A stretch of 64,000 bases of DNA. Origin: Rhexocercosporidium sp. MPI-PUGE-AT-0058 (lineage: Eukaryota; Ascomycota; Leotiomycetes; Helotiales). Position 1 is the first letter of the stretch, and each line of letters starts with the position of its first letter. Under the pieces are notes generated by a model. That model was not told where the DNA came from, searched no databases, and saw nothing but the letters and a program-made list of their open reading frames with translations. Of the stretch, positions 46,448 through 58,214 are shown piece after piece. Made by a program: the position numbers and the translations under genes. The stretch is from the NCBI GenBank assembly GCA_020746875.1, contig JAGTJL010000015.1, forward strand, positions 1,178,001 through 1,242,000. The letters are read 5' to 3'.

Positions 46448-48798
46448 ATCGGAAATTGGACTGTGATAATGAGTCTAATTGGGAATGTTTCGGAGACGGG
46501 TGATGAAAGGGAGGGTAGCCTTAGTGATGCTTTCATTTGTTACTTCAGAACGTATTGCTAGATGCACAATAAATGAGATTATTTTTGAGAATATGTTCAG
46601 ACTATGATCATGACTCCTGATTTTTTGCCCCGAGGATAGTGATGGCTTTGATCTCGAAGGATACGGTTCTCCATCCACTTCCCCAACACTAAAGCATCGG
46701 GACGTGAATGCGCTGGCTATCTTAGCGGGAATAAGCGAGCCCCCAGGTAGGTAAATAAGGGGAATTGTTGCTTCCAACTTGACCCATGTTACCGCCGTTA
46801 TTGCCGTTACTCCTGTTTCTTTCCTTTGATATCTGATAATTTTAGGGACAGAGATATACTCATAAGACGTGTCTCTATGGCCTGGGGCAGGGCATGGTCT
46901 AATATCGGAGCGATAATACCGAAGCAAACATGAGGCCAACCAGCACATGCCTGCTTCTACATGCCTACAAATGCGATTATAAATGAGTGAACGCACCATA
47001 GAAATCTCAACACACTCAATACAGAACGGCAAGAAGATAGATGGTGTTCGGTGGTAGCAAGACAATGCTCAGAAAATGACTGGTGCTGAAAATGAAGCTG
47101 TCAACAAGCTCTCAGCAATGTCATTCCCTCTAACATCACGCCTCAAGCAACCTTTAAACAGAAAATGAAAACATGATGACCTAAAGAGCAGAGGTATCCG
47201 CTTGGGAAGAAACCCTTGAATTCAATGATCTTTGACGACATTACGAGAAAAAGAGGTGTGAGCGTGCGCGATACTCAACCCCCACTTTCAGAAAATTTTG
47301 CAGGCCAGTGGGAATCTTGGAGGGATAAGATTGGGAAGAATCCCAAAAAAAAAACGAGTCATTACAAGGACAGGGTCCGATTCATGAACAACAGTTCGAG
47401 GGGTTTTAGCAACCGCAGAGCTGTTCAGCTGTGAATACCATTTTTTTTGTGGCAGATTTGGAAGAAAGAGGTGCGCAATTTTTGACACGGGTCCTTGCAC
47501 TATGCGGACAAGCAACAACGAGCAAGCAAGATGACCATGTTGCAACCGCTAGTGGAAGAATACCTACCACTCTTCGTGAAAGCTGCACTGGAGATGGGTA
47601 GGTATGTCATCTACGAGATGAGAACATAATCCGAGAGAGTGTGAGATACGACGACATGCACCTTCTTCGTCCTGGCAAAAGCCGAGAAGAAAGAGAACAG
47701 CTGCAGAAGGAGAAGAGCTGCTTTTGATCGGGTCAAAATTGATTGTGCGTGGGTAGAGCTGATCTTGTCTCGACTTGACAGGAAGGTAATAAGACGTCCT
47801 TCGTTGCGTCCGTGACGTGATTTGATGTCTATGGTACTGACATTGAGCTTGTCCTCGAAGTGTTCAAAATTAGAATCCCTCACTTCCTGTGGTTTTGATA
47901 AGTTGCCATAAAACACAACCATATCTATTAAAAAAAATAAACAAAAAAACAAATTGACTTGTGGGAAAGATAACAAAAGTGCACGTCATGATCTCATCAC
48001 TTGTTAGCATAAAGTGCCACAGAACAGATATTTCTCTCCACACATCTCGAAAGTTAGACTCGGGCTCGTCCTTGTATGATGCTTATCAGCTGCTGCCTTG
48101 ATTGGGCTGGTCGGAATCACGGCTTCAGGCATGATGATGCCTGTCGCATGAAAGCCAATCGGGCTTGCAGCGCAACAAGCTTTGGGGCGCTTGGTGGCGC
48201 CGCCCCCGCCTTTCAGCGGGATGGTAACGCCTGTCAAACCCTGCCGAGCTTGTCAAAACTTGTCAAAACTGCTGAGTCGGCCCATTGGCCAAGTACGAAC
48301 AGGGTTCACATCAGCACTATGTGACACTAATTGGAGCTATGTCGTAAGAAAATAGTAACCTTGATATGTGCTACGAATTTCATTTGCGGAGCTCTCGTAA
48401 CGTCGCCTTCGAGCCGAGTTGAGATCCTCTCTACGACCAAAACAGCCTATTGATGGATTGGGATCGACATTGCAGCATCACCTCGGATAACACTACAGCT
48501 CGAGCTTCGATAATAAGGGAAGGTCGTTACTGTGAAGGATGACCGGATCCTGATATGGAAGTTGGGGAATAGACCAAGGAACGGAATGATATCCATGACT
48601 GTTGTGAACCACCATGGAAAAGCCACCCGCAGCCATGCAGTTCAAAAGGTGCTTCTCCCTCCATTCCAGAATTCTTGTCCTGCTTGGTATTGCTTGAATT
48701 TCCCTCGGCGCCATACACGCCCTTGAAGAGGCATCGACAACCACTCGACCGTTCCTGCAGATCATCTTGTCACCAAAATACTTATTTTTGATGACGAG
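46448..48798. other. Gene-poor stretch and permease promoter
   Basis: About 2.3 kb. No recognised gene on either strand. The region before 48799 is the promoter of the permease; a GATAAG site (minus strand, 48082-48087) lies about 710 bases upstream. Confidence 0.45.
48082..48087 (-). promoter_or_regulatory. GATAAG site upstream of the amino-acid permease
   Basis: CTTATC on the plus strand reads GATAAG on the other. GATA factors of the AreA type control many fungal amino-acid permeases under nitrogen limitation. One hexamer is weak evidence and it could be chance. Confidence 0.25.
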
Positions 48799-50867
48799 AT
48801 GTCTCCACCACACGAAATAAACGACACTGAGAAGGGATTTGTCCCAGGAAAACAGAGTTCTGGGAGTAGTGACCATACTGGACGAGATGCAGCAGTGGCT
48901 ACTGCTGGAATGGACGAACGCAAAGCTCCTTGGAAGACTAGATTTGTTGACAGCTTCAAGCGGGATCCGAATGCTGCCGTTAGCAAGACTCCACTCGGGA
49001 ATACAAAAGGCGAATATGATCACGAAGCTGCTGCTCAGGCTACTGCCAACACGACACTTTCTCGACAACTGAAGGGGAGACACATGCAGATGATCGCAAT
49101 CGGTGGAAGTATTGGTATGTCTTGTCTCAGACTAGTGTTTTACAATTCCATGATGCAAGAACAAGATTCTGACATATGTGATGACAGGCACTGGTCTCTT
49201 CGTTACATCGGGAGCAGCCCTTTCCACAGGAGGTCCGGCATCACTGGTCATCGCATTTGGTATCATTGGTATCATGATATTCTGCACGGTGCAAGCACTT
49301 GGAGAGATGGCCGTTGTTTTCCCCGTCTCCGGCTCTTTCTCCGCATACTCAACCAGGTTCTTAGACCCTGCTTGGGGTTTTGCTATGGGATGGAAGTAAG
49401 TCTCAAATTCATATACTTGGTTCACCCTCTGTCATCTCGATTCATCACTCGAGGCCACAAGAGGTCAATTGACTAGGACTTCTCGAATCGTCGGAGTTAT
49501 TGCTTACACTGGTTTTTAGCTATGCTGTTCAGTGGCTCGTAGTTTTGCCACTGGAAATTGTAGCTGCATCCATCACATTACAGTATTGGCCAGGGGCTGC
49601 AGACACCAATGCTGCCGCATGGGTAACAATCTTCCTCGTGGTCATTATTGCTATCAACTTCTTCGGCGTAAGGGGCTACGGAGAGGCTGAATTTGTTTTC
49701 GCGATCATTAAAGTCACTGCTGTGATTGGCTTTATCATTCTTGGTATTGTCCTGAACTGTGGTGGAGGTCCCGACGGGGGAGGATATCTAGGCGGACGAT
49801 ACTGGGACACCAACTCTGTCTCCGCGGATTATGCCGGATACACCAAGAATGGACAAGAACCTGGTAGCATAAATTCCGGTGCATTCAATCATGGATTCAA
49901 GGGCCTCTGTTCCGTGTTCGTCACCGCTGCCTTCTCCTTCGCCGGGACAGAACTGGTTGGTTTGGCTGCCGCAGAGGCCCAGAACCCACGTAAGGTTCTG
50001 CCAACAGCAATCAAGCAGGTTTTCTGGCGCATCTGTCTGTTCTACATGGTCTCTCTGACCATTGTGAGCTTGTTGGTTCCCTATGGCGACGCTAGACTTC
50101 TAGGTGCAGATGGTGGCGGCGCAAAGGCTTCTCCTTTTGTCATTGCAATCAACAATGCAGGAATCTCTGGACTACCCAGTGTGATGAACGTTGTTATCCT
50201 TATCGCCGTACTGTCTGTCGGCAATTCGTCGATTTATGGATCTTCCCGTACTCTTTGTGCTCTGGCGGAACAGGGACAAGCCCCCAAGATCTTTGCTTAC
50301 ATCGATCGCAAAGGACGTCCATTGGTGGCCATCTGTGTTGCATCCACCTTAGGTTTGCTCTGCTACGTTGTAGCTGGCGGAGCAGAAACTGCAAACACGG
50401 CTCTGAACTGGCTGTACTCCCTCTCAGGACTTTCATCTATCTTCACCTGGGGATCTATCTGTTTAGCCCATATTCGATTTCGGGCCGCCTGGAAGAAACA
50501 AGGCCACACCCTGGACGAGCTTGCATTTACTTCCCAAGCCGGCATCATCGGCTCGTGGATCGGTTTCATCTTGAATTGCATTGTACTCATCGCTCAATTT
50601 TGGACAGCCATCTGGCCTGTTGGATACGCTAGTCTTGATGCCGCTGGAATCGCGAAGAGCTTTTTCCTTGCCTACCTAGCAGCACCAGTGGTCATCATCT
50701 TCTATGTCCCATACAAGATCTATTACAAAACTCCTTTCATGCGGTCGTCGACAATCGATTTGAAGACTGGTAGAAGGGAGTTGGATACACCACTATTGAT
50801 CCAGCAGGAGCGAGAGGAGTATGCCAGGCTACCGAAGTGGAAGAGGATCTATAAGATCTTTTGTTAG
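48799..50867 (+). CDS. General amino-acid permease (YAT/AAP family), 12 TM, 623 aa
   Basis: Exons join(48799..49114, 49188..49395, 49520..50867) total 1872 nt. A hydrophilic N-terminal tail of about 90 residues leads to the signature [21 protein letters not shown] built across intron 1, where the family's first helix carries the substrate-binding glycine motif GGSIGTG. The next helices include [23 protein letters not shown] and [21 protein letters not shown] (intron 2 falls in MGWN). The middle carries [22 protein letters not shown], and near the C-terminus are PLVAICVAS and the inward tail [12 protein letters not shown]. This is a plasma-membrane proton symporter for amino acids, Gap1/Agp1-like; the exact substrate cannot be told. 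Length and membrane plan are those of the family, and no lesion is seen. Confidence 0.95.
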
Positions 50868-51382
50868 AGGGAAATCTCGAAGAAAGAGTCTGTCAGTCAC
50901 TTGCGAAGCCGGATCTAAGCGGAGGCTTCTCATGGATCGTAGTATACAGAATCTTGCAAAGGTAATCATTAGTTGAAATAAGTGAAATGCTTTTAAAGAG
51001 GCATGAAGCATTCAACCATATTTTCCCAGCTGCAGATGTGACTGCCAAATGGCGTGGTTCAAGACCGCGACTTCATCCAGCTCCCAATGCCTGGACCTGG
51101 GCAATTTCCATTCAGCACTCAACTTTCCAGTCACGGACACCTCTTAAAAGAGGTCAAGTTCGAATCACAGACTTTTGAGCTTCGTGAATCTTCCCTTTTA
51201 CCCAACTATAAAACTTATTACCGCACCTCTTCTTCTGCTCAAAAACATGAACAGCTCAACAAGTGAATCACAACAAAGTGAAATTGGAAGCAAATTCCAA
51301 CTCTACTGCCAATCGCCGCTTTTATGATATTCAGGCCTGCGCTCAACTCTTTCAGGCATTTGCACTTAACTGAACGGCTGCA
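50868..51382. other. Intergenic region
   Basis: A 515-base gap. It contains an ACCTCTTAAAAGAGGT palindrome near 51140-51155. No credible gene. Confidence 0.4.
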
Positions 51383-52192
51383 ATGGCTGCAGTGCAACAA
51401 TTCCCCGTACAGCTCAGCACGCTTCTGACGTCAAATTTCTCCCGCAACAGCCCTCATAGAAGTCAACAATCTACAAACCAAGACACGCGAGTCATATGTT
51501 ATGACATGGAAACTGGGGTTCTTTCTCCACTTGCCACTGTCTCTCCAGCTACAGAGACAATCAGCCCGACTGCTTCAACATCCTCTTCGACAGCAGCAGC
51601 TGACCATTCACACACTCTTCCTTTATCCGTTGCTAACCCTCATATCATTCACACAGCCCAGATAACAAGGACCCCAACTTACGAAGCCACCGGATTCCCT
51701 CCAACACTCTTTCCCACGACCCCTTTCCAGGACTCAAGTGCCACTTCCTCACCATGGTCTTGGGTGAACCCTGTTCCCATGTCTACTCAACCACACCAAT
51801 CACCCACTCCAAACCTTCCGCCAATGCAAGAAGCGAAGCCAATGTTCATCAATCCTCTCAACGGCCAACGCTGGTACTCCGATACCCCACTAGAGGATCA
51901 GAGTCAAGCACCTCGCTTCCTCGCTTCGAACCTCCATTCAACTCCGACTCCTCGCTTTTCTGCACAAACAAATACACAATACACCTCCCAGCACACGCCA
52001 TTACCGTCTCATTTCCCAAGCACCCTGCGGCACTTCATTCCAGCGCAATCAATCGGTGTTTCTCATACGTCGGGAGCGAACATGTACGCCACTCCCTCAA
52101 CACGCAGCGCAAGTTGCGCAACCTCCTGCATACCAACAACACGGGCCAGTGTGCACCCCACCCGCCCCTCCAGTCACGCACACAGAGCTTGA
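51383..52192 (+). CDS. Hypothetical Ser/Thr/Pro-rich protein, 269 aa
   Basis: A single open frame with an ATG start and no internal stop. The composition is strongly Ser, Thr, Pro and Gln, with scattered aromatic residues (SPWSWVNPVP, NPLNGQRWYSDTP) that are not expected of pure low complexity. There is no signal peptide or membrane segment. The C-terminal 40 residues are Ser/Thr/Arg-rich and could be read in another frame, so the true 3' end or an intron is uncertain. It resembles disordered regulatory proteins, but I recognise no family. It may be a lineage-specific gene or an open frame by chance. Confidence 0.45.
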   Translation: MAAVQQFPVQLSTLLTSNFSRNSPHRSQQSTNQDTRVICYDMETGVLSPLATVSPATETISPTASTSSSTAAADHSHTLPLSVANPHIIHTAQITRTPTYEATGFPPTLFPTTPFQDSSATSSPWSWVNPVPMSTQPHQSPTPNLPPMQEAKPMFINPLNGQRWYSDTPLEDQSQAPRFLASNLHSTPTPRFSAQTNTQYTSQHTPLPSHFPSTLRHFIPAQSIGVSHTSGANMYATPSTRSASCATSCIPTTRASVHPTRPSSHAHRA

Positions 52193-53012
52193 AGATGCGC
52201 CATTGATATTCTCCCCTCGACAGGACTGGATGACTATGAATCATCGAATTTTGATGGATGAGCAAATGGGAGAGACGGGGCTGGTGAATTCCACTGTGGG
52301 ATGGATAAGCAACTGTTGGGATTTGTATTGCGGATGCACGGAATTTGACGCGTTGAGAATTTGTGTACCCACCCTGTATTTAGGCATTAAATTTGCGATG
52401 CAAAGTCACAGATTACGTTGAGATTTTGTAGAGCTGAGTCCGCAAAGTTCATGATTTTAAAACTATTGTTTACTTTTTACCGCGACTGCCAGGTGAATGT
52501 GATAAATCCGTAAAGACGTGTCCTATGCGAATTGTCAAATGAAGAGGTCGGGTCTGTGGTAGATTGAAGTAGAACCATGCGTTTCTTGCTGGAATACTAC
52601 TATAGGGTTTGAAGAGAAGCGCTCGAGTAGTGAATTTACAAGGCTTTTCTTGAGCCATGTTAAATAAGCACAGAGTCTAAGACGCATTCAATTTTCTCTT
52701 ATACTTGAATTTAACAGCTAGAAAGTTGGAGTCGCGTCATTGCATTACGATACAAGCTCTATTCACTAACATATAAATCTTTTAGGTACTTAAACACTGT
52801 TTCTTTTTTCTTTTTGGAAAATGAATCAGCTTCAAAATCGAAGAATTTTCTCAGTAAAATGCACTGCGAATGCGAAGCTGAGGTCCAGCAAGACTTTCTG
52901 TTCCTGATTAGCCGTCACCTCAAGTGAGCTGCACATAGATTCTAGGTTCATTGAAGAGCTGTCAAGGAAACGATGCTATATAACTGCTTTGTTCCGGAGA
53001 CCTCAAAGTACC
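52193..53012. other. Intergenic region
   Basis: About 800 bases, AT-rich in its second half. No credible gene or repeat is seen. Confidence 0.45.
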
Positions 53013-53855
53013 TCAGCGAGCAGTCGTCACACCCTCCTTGACAACCCACATCTCGGCTCCAGGCAGATCCCAATCTTCAGGCCCTCTCCTCCCGGTTTCA
53101 ATATCCCTAACTCTCTCCCTCAACTTGCTTCTGACCTGCATAATCCCTTTCCCCAGCAAATTCTCCCCCCAATTGCCCCTATACCGCAATGCATCTTGCC
53201 TCTTATACCCAATCCCCCATCTCCGATCCATCGAACTCGCCTCACAAATCATCCTATCTCCAGTCCCCAACAAAAGATTCCTCCTTGCCTCATCCCGTGA
53301 AAATTTCCACCAATTCCCCTCGAATGCAACCCTCTCACATGACTGTCTCCACAGGAAATCTATGAAATCTTTGACGGCGCGACCGTATTTCTTCTGCAAT
53401 GATGGATCATCGGTTGACATGATCAGGTTACCAAAGGTCTTGTCGTGGAAATACAACGCTTTGCAAAACATCATGAATTGCTCGGCGCAGTTGAATGAGA
53501 TCTCTGTTGGTATTGGGCCGGAAGATGATGGCGCAGGCGGAACTGGAGAGGCCTCTCTATGCCCTGGATGTGCTGTGCGCAGCCAGGTAAGGGTTTCGCG
53601 GGGTATGGTAAAAGTCGTGGGTTCCCACTGGCAAAAAGTTCCATAGGGAGGATCATTGGGCAGGAAGAAGAATATTGGAAGGTTTGAATCTTGTGTATCG
53701 GTCGAGCCATTCGCTGGTCGGCCATGAGTGTTCTTTCTTGGTTGGGATTTCATGGTCGTGACTGTTTGTGGTGGGAAATTGGATTGGATTTCTGAGTAAT
53801 ACTTCGGAACTTTTGGTAAGTGCGGGAAGCAATTAATATTGATGTTCATGTTCAT
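53013..53855 (-). CDS. NADAR-family (YbiA/DUF1768-like) protein
   Basis: One exon of 280 residues from the ATG at 53855; a second in-frame ATG at 53753 (MKSQPRKNTHGR) would give 246 residues and may be the real start, since the first 34 residues are Asn-rich and lie outside the domain. The NADAR signature is clear: IFFFLPNDPPYGTFCQW, ISFNCAEQFMMFCKALYF near residue 125, IMSTDDP, KKYGRAVKDF, VAFEGNWWKFS, LLGTGDRMICEAS, DRRWGIGY and NWGENLLGKGIMQVR. Bacterial and plant members hydrolyse an N-glycosidic bond in early riboflavin intermediates, and some NADAR proteins remove ADP-ribose from guanine. Which applies here is unknown. It is cytosolic, with no signal or membrane segment. The domain reads intact. 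Confidence 0.92.
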   Translation of the reverse strand: MNMNININCFPHLPKVPKYYSEIQSNFPPQTVTTMKSQPRKNTHGRPANGSTDTQDSNLPIFFFLPNDPPYGTFCQWEPTTFTIPRETLTWLRTAHPGHREASPVPPAPSSSGPIPTEISFNCAEQFMMFCKALYFHDKTFGNLIMSTDDPSLQKKYGRAVKDFIDFLWRQSCERVAFEGNWWKFSRDEARRNLLLGTGDRMICEASSMDRRWGIGYKRQDALRYRGNWGENLLGKGIMQVRSKLRERVRDIETGRRGPEDWDLPGAEMWVVKEGVTTAR

Positions 53856-54459
53856 GAGTTCTTAAGTTCGAATCAGAATCTCTCGAGAAGAGTCATTCGG
53901 TGAGTTGCTCAGTCTCAATTGGTATAGCTCCGGATAACAGCCTTATCTCACCTCCCTAAATCTTGGTAGACCAAACTTGCTTGTCCGCTTGGACTTCGTA
54001 GAGAAGAGAGATGGTGTTAAGTGCCGGGAGTTCTACTACGACTCATTCGTTCCGTACCTAAGAAATTAGTATTTGCGATGTGACATCTCCTGAAGCGAAA
54101 TCGTTTCCAGTCAACCCTAATCTGTGCTTATCGCACGGTAAGCCGCGGCTAAGTGCTATACTTTTAGTTCTGAAGCACCAGGCAAGAAAATGTTGCCACG
54201 TGACACTGCTAAAATCGGGTTGAAGTGCTTCCAAAAAAAAAAGGTGGTATTACGCGTTCAAGTGGGTTTCGCGACTTGTCTGCCTACACTTCGTCACAAG
54301 ATCTTTCAAACATAAATGGAGGCCTGATATGGTGGCACAGCTGAATGTGTCTGACGGTCTTGCCTAACTTTCCATATCTCCAAGTCTTCCTCTGCATACG
54401 TTAAAGATCGATTTTCAAGTCGAACCATCGAAAGCGTGAACCAACAAATAATCTTGAGC
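53856..54459. other. Divergent promoter region
   Basis: About 600 bases between the NADAR gene and a hypothetical gene. No open frame is credible. Contains an A10 run near 54232. Confidence 0.4.
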
Positions 54460-55107
54460 ATGGAAGAAGTCACGAAAGTCGTTCGTATCCAGCCGACAGC
54501 TTCAGGGCCGGTCTACCAAGTCACCATCACAATGCAGTCAACCCCGAACCACGACTATGAAACCCACTTGATATATGGATACTCCGACGATTCTGCTCGT
54601 ACTATGAAGCCAGACATGCGAAAGAAAATCACAGATCCTGCGACGACACAAGCCTCGGGCCATTCACGTGACGATCCAGAGAGTGCCAAGAATCCAGAAG
54701 TCGAACATGCAGAAATGCCCACTGACTACGAGGCATTTGTAGGAGCTTCATATGGAAAGAATAAGGAAGAAGCAAGCTCTGAGAAGAAGACACCGGATGA
54801 GCAAATAAACAACGACGGGGTCCACCAAGACATGACAGAGAGAAGGCTGAAGTCACGGTATCTGCTTCTCGGGGACGACAAGGAAGATGGCAGACAAGAG
54901 AACACAGAAGACGAGGAAGCCATCATTGCGAGAATGGACGCAGAGATGGAAGAAATGAGAACAGAAGTCGAGAAACTGCGGATTCAGGCTGAGGCGGCTT
55001 TTGAGGAGCTCAGTCATTGTGACCCTTGTGGGCTCAGAATTGTTAGTCTTGATCTTATTGATGACCCGATTCGAGTCGGTCGTGCCAGGTTGACGAGGGT
55101 CACATGA
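54460..55107 (+). CDS. Hypothetical coiled-coil protein, 215 aa
   Basis: The first ATG is at 54460 (MEEVTKVVRIQP). The N-terminal 45 residues alternate hydrophobic and polar (VYQVTITMQST) as beta-strands. The middle is acidic and lysine-rich with many Glu, Lys and Asp. Residues about 160-195 form a heptad coiled coil (IIARMDAEMEEMRTEVEKLRIQAEAAFEEL). A short terminal block with CDPCG follows. I recognise no family. The single exon, good start context and coherent coiled coil make a real gene likely. The charge-rich body could be nuclear or cytosolic. Confidence 0.6.
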   Translation: MEEVTKVVRIQPTASGPVYQVTITMQSTPNHDYETHLIYGYSDDSARTMKPDMRKKITDPATTQASGHSRDDPESAKNPEVEHAEMPTDYEAFVGASYGKNKEEASSEKKTPDEQINNDGVHQDMTERRLKSRYLLLGDDKEDGRQENTEDEEAIIARMDAEMEEMRTEVEKLRIQAEAAFEELSHCDPCGLRIVSLDLIDDPIRVGRARLTRVT

Positions 55108-55775
55108 GAGGCTATAAGTGTTTGTAGCATGTTCGTTGATGATGGAAAGAGAGATCTAGAGCTTCGAAGTTGGTTTATCAGCCATAATCACGTGCAAGGG
55201 CCCTGGACTACTGTTGCTTTACTTATTAGATGGTCAGATGGATTAATTTCAAGAAATGTTGACGTTTGCGTTTGAGGCACAGGCTGGCAGTGACAAATAC
55301 TTCTAATCCAATCGAGGCGTCTTCCATTGACCTTCGGTTGAACATTTCCGGTCGTCCGTACCTTATTGGTCTGGTAGTCCTTAATGCTTACAATTGTATA
55401 ACAATTCCCCTTCAATTCAAACTCAAACTGTACACAAATACTTTCTAGGGATAGGGTAATGATTGGCGATTTCCTCCAAGTTGTAAGATTGTGGATATCA
55501 GACGAGAAGGGATCCCATATCTCGGGAATCAACATCTCGAACACTTGGTTTCCAACTTTCTCGCTTAGCCCCTATTTCAAATACCTCGATGCGCTTTGCT
55601 GCACTAGGCCTAGCAGCGGGATCTAAAACGGATCTCGCAGATCACTGACGTTAAGTGTGGAGGGGTTAGAATAAGTACATAAGTACCCCTCATTGCACCG
55701 TCAAGTATTGCTTCTCCTCAGCACAACCACTTACACAACTCAACTCAACTACCATACACCCTTTAATTCGCAAAA
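55108..55775. other. Intergenic region
   Basis: 670 bases, promoter of the peroxiredoxin gene. Nothing else recognised. Confidence 0.4.
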
Positions 55776-56424
55776 ATGGTTAAAGTCGGAGACAGCATCC
55801 CAAGCATTCCTCTTGTCGAGGGAAAGCCAGATCAAACGGTTGATCTCTCCCAGGAGCTTAGCTCTGGATCTGGAATCATCATCGGTGTCCCAGCTGCCTT
55901 CAGTACGTTTACCTCGGCCCTGAGTCCCCCCTTACAATCTTGTAATACTATGATACATCTGCGAAGAGAAATTGGATAATTTGCAACCCAAATCAGTACA
56001 ACCTGATTCATTTGCTGATGAGTTGCCAGGCCCAACTTGCTCCGACTCTCACATCCCAGGCTTCATTGCCCACCCAAAGCTCAAGAGTGCCGGAAAGGTC
56101 TTCGTTATCTCCGTCAATGATGCCTTCGTGTATTTCCAAGCCGGTTCCTCCCTCAAATGACTATATACTAATACCAAGCTCAGCATGAACGCCTGGGGCA
56201 AGTCCCTCGACAAGGATGGCTCTTCCGGCATCCGTTTCCTCGGCGACCCAGCCGGAAAGTTCACCCGCGCCCTCGACCTCGAGTTCGAAGCCGCTGCCTT
56301 CCTCGGCACAAACAGAAGCAAGAGATATGCTATTGTGGTTGAGGGTGGAAAGGTTAAGAGCATCAATGTGGAGCCAGATAATGTTGGAGCTGAGGTTTCG
56401 ACGGCTGAGAAGGTCTTGGGTTAG
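55776..56424 (+). CDS. Prx5-type peroxiredoxin, apparently 1-Cys, 155 aa
   Basis: Exons join(55776..55902, 56030..56129, 56184..56424) total 468 nt. MVKVGDSIPSIPL opens the redoxin fold. The peroxidatic cysteine sits in the PAAFSPTCSDSHIPGF motif at residue 46, built across intron 1, which supports the join. Then VFVISVNDAFVMNAWGK and FLGDPAGKFTRALDLEF follow, and SKRYAIVV carries the conserved arginine. The enzyme reduces H2O2 and alkyl hydroperoxides with thioredoxin or glutathione. No second cysteine is present, so it cannot form the usual intramolecular disulfide. It ends EKVLG, without a peroxisomal SKL signal, unlike Pmp20-type relatives, and may be cytosolic. Slightly shorter than the family average (about 168). 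Confidence 0.92.
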
Positions 56425-56748
56425 ATGCAGATACTGTGGCGAATAATGAATAATGACATATTCAAACGAGATACTGAATGGATGTGGTGGCCTAGGTTGT
56501 GCCTTGATTCTCTGTTTGCACTACTAAATTGGATCCCACATACAAGTGTACTGGATGAGGACAATCAATGTCACACGGCTCAGGGCCCCCTTTCTTTGCA
56601 TCAACCAACCTCTCATTTGTCGACAGTCTCCTTTCATACTCTATTGTTGATATTTCAATGTAATACCAGCACAATTGTATCATCAATACTAATCTGATTT
56701 TAAGGTGTTTGCAAAGCCCTCCGATTATCTTCTCATTAACTTTTGCGC
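56425..56748. other. Convergent 3' region
   Basis: Short gap between the peroxiredoxin and dehydrogenase stop codons. The 90-codon frame at 56425-56697 has no support. Confidence 0.4.
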
Positions 56749-57807
56749 TCACTTGGTCCCAAGAATCCGCTTGAATTCATCATCAAGGTGTTTCCAAACG
56801 TCTTCAACTAGTCCTTGAGATCTATACTCCCTCAGAAATTTCAACGATGCTGCAGAGCCACTTTCACAGTCCGACCCCACGGAATAAACGCCACTTCTAC
56901 CCTCTGCATTCGAGCCCTTTGCCTCATCACCACTTCCCCATTTCACGCCATCAGCACCCTTCCCTCCCAGCTTCGGCGCAAATCTTGCACTCGTCGCCAG
57001 GAACAAGTGTCTCTCCCCACACTCTTCAAGTGGTATACAGACATACCACCCGAACAGGAAAATATAGATGTTCAAAATCACACTGATGATGCCGAGATCA
57101 TGGTCCATGAGAGGTGTCTTCACCGTTCCTGGATAATCGTGAATGAAGCTGACTTCGGGTGCTGTTTTGGCGAGAGCTTCTATGCTGAGAGTTATCACTG
57201 CGATGGAGTGTGGTCGCATTTTGATCAGAGATAAATGCCGAGCGGGGTAATCATCTGTGTAGACTCGACCTTCACGCCCGCCTCCTGCTACCGTGATGAT
57301 ACGGCGGAGTGCTGGTGCAATTTTGATTATAGGGAGGAGTTTCATGATGAAGCGGGCGCGGGCATAAAGCATCAACGCAGAGAGCAATACCAAACCCTCA
57401 GAAGTTTCTGGCACAGTAAGTGGCCATTTCTACAGACAGGAGAAATCCTTACCTGTACCATCAATGCTGGGGAACCCCGCGCTCAAAAATAACAGGTTGA
57501 TAAACTTCTCTTTCGCCTTGATCGTCTCACACACTTCATCGACATTTTTCATCAAACTGACATCCGCTTTGATGAAGATGTACTGTCCTTCGGGATTGAG
57601 TATTCTGCATTCTGCAATGATGCGCTCAGCAGCGTCCTGGGACCGACCAACAATGTATGCGCGGGGTCGACGCGAGTACTTTGCGAATTTCTTGAGTGTT
57701 ATCTCGCCGATTCCACTGGTTCCTCCAACGAATACGGCAACGAGACCTGGTGGAAGCGCGGTGGAGATTTGAGAGTTGGATGCCAGGACGTCCGTGAGGG
57801 AGACCAT
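56749..57807 (-). CDS. Short-chain dehydrogenase/reductase, 337 aa
   Basis: Exons complement(join(56749..57407, 57453..57807)) total 1014 nt. The start at 57807 (MVSLTDVLASN) is the first ATG in frame. The cofactor motif VFVGGTSGIGEITLKKFA is at about residue 25, then the sheet/helix IVGRSQDAAERIIAECR, KADVSLMKNVDEV and LLFLSAG. In exon 2, TSEGLVLLSALMLYARARFIMKLLP replaces the usual YxxxK block. This pattern fits a fungal SDR subgroup in which the catalytic residues are atypical. A hydrophobic stretch (ISVILNIYIFLFGWYVCIPL) at about 215-240 may touch a membrane. The substrate is unknown. The gene converges on the peroxiredoxin. Confidence 0.82.
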
Positions 57808-58214
57808 ATTGTTTGGTTGTCGGTTTGAAGAATCAGTCTCCGATATGACTGTCAAAAGCAGAGAATTTCGAATCTATCAAATAAAGTAGAGTTCTTGGGT
57901 TTTCAAAAGACTTCAAGGGGTGGCTATCCTGAGTGTTATTTAATAATTCAATGGCGGTGGACGGCTTTCAAGGTTCTTGGGAGATGGACCGGCGTTCGCT
58001 TGCGTACATAGTAGTACACATGCTCGGCGTTCAAAACATGTGTACCACCTGACTTCGGTTTTCAGCACGGTTCCCTGTTGAAACCTTCTTGCTAGAAGCA
58101 CTCGTCGTTCCCTCATTTCGACACTAATCTGCAGATCCCAATGCTTTATCATAGTAACGGAAATTTAGATACACTTTTAACTTGACTTGCTGGTTGAATT
58201 TCTTTGTGAAGAAT
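57808..58214. other. Intergenic region
   Basis: The promoter side of the dehydrogenase. No credible frame. Confidence 0.4.
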
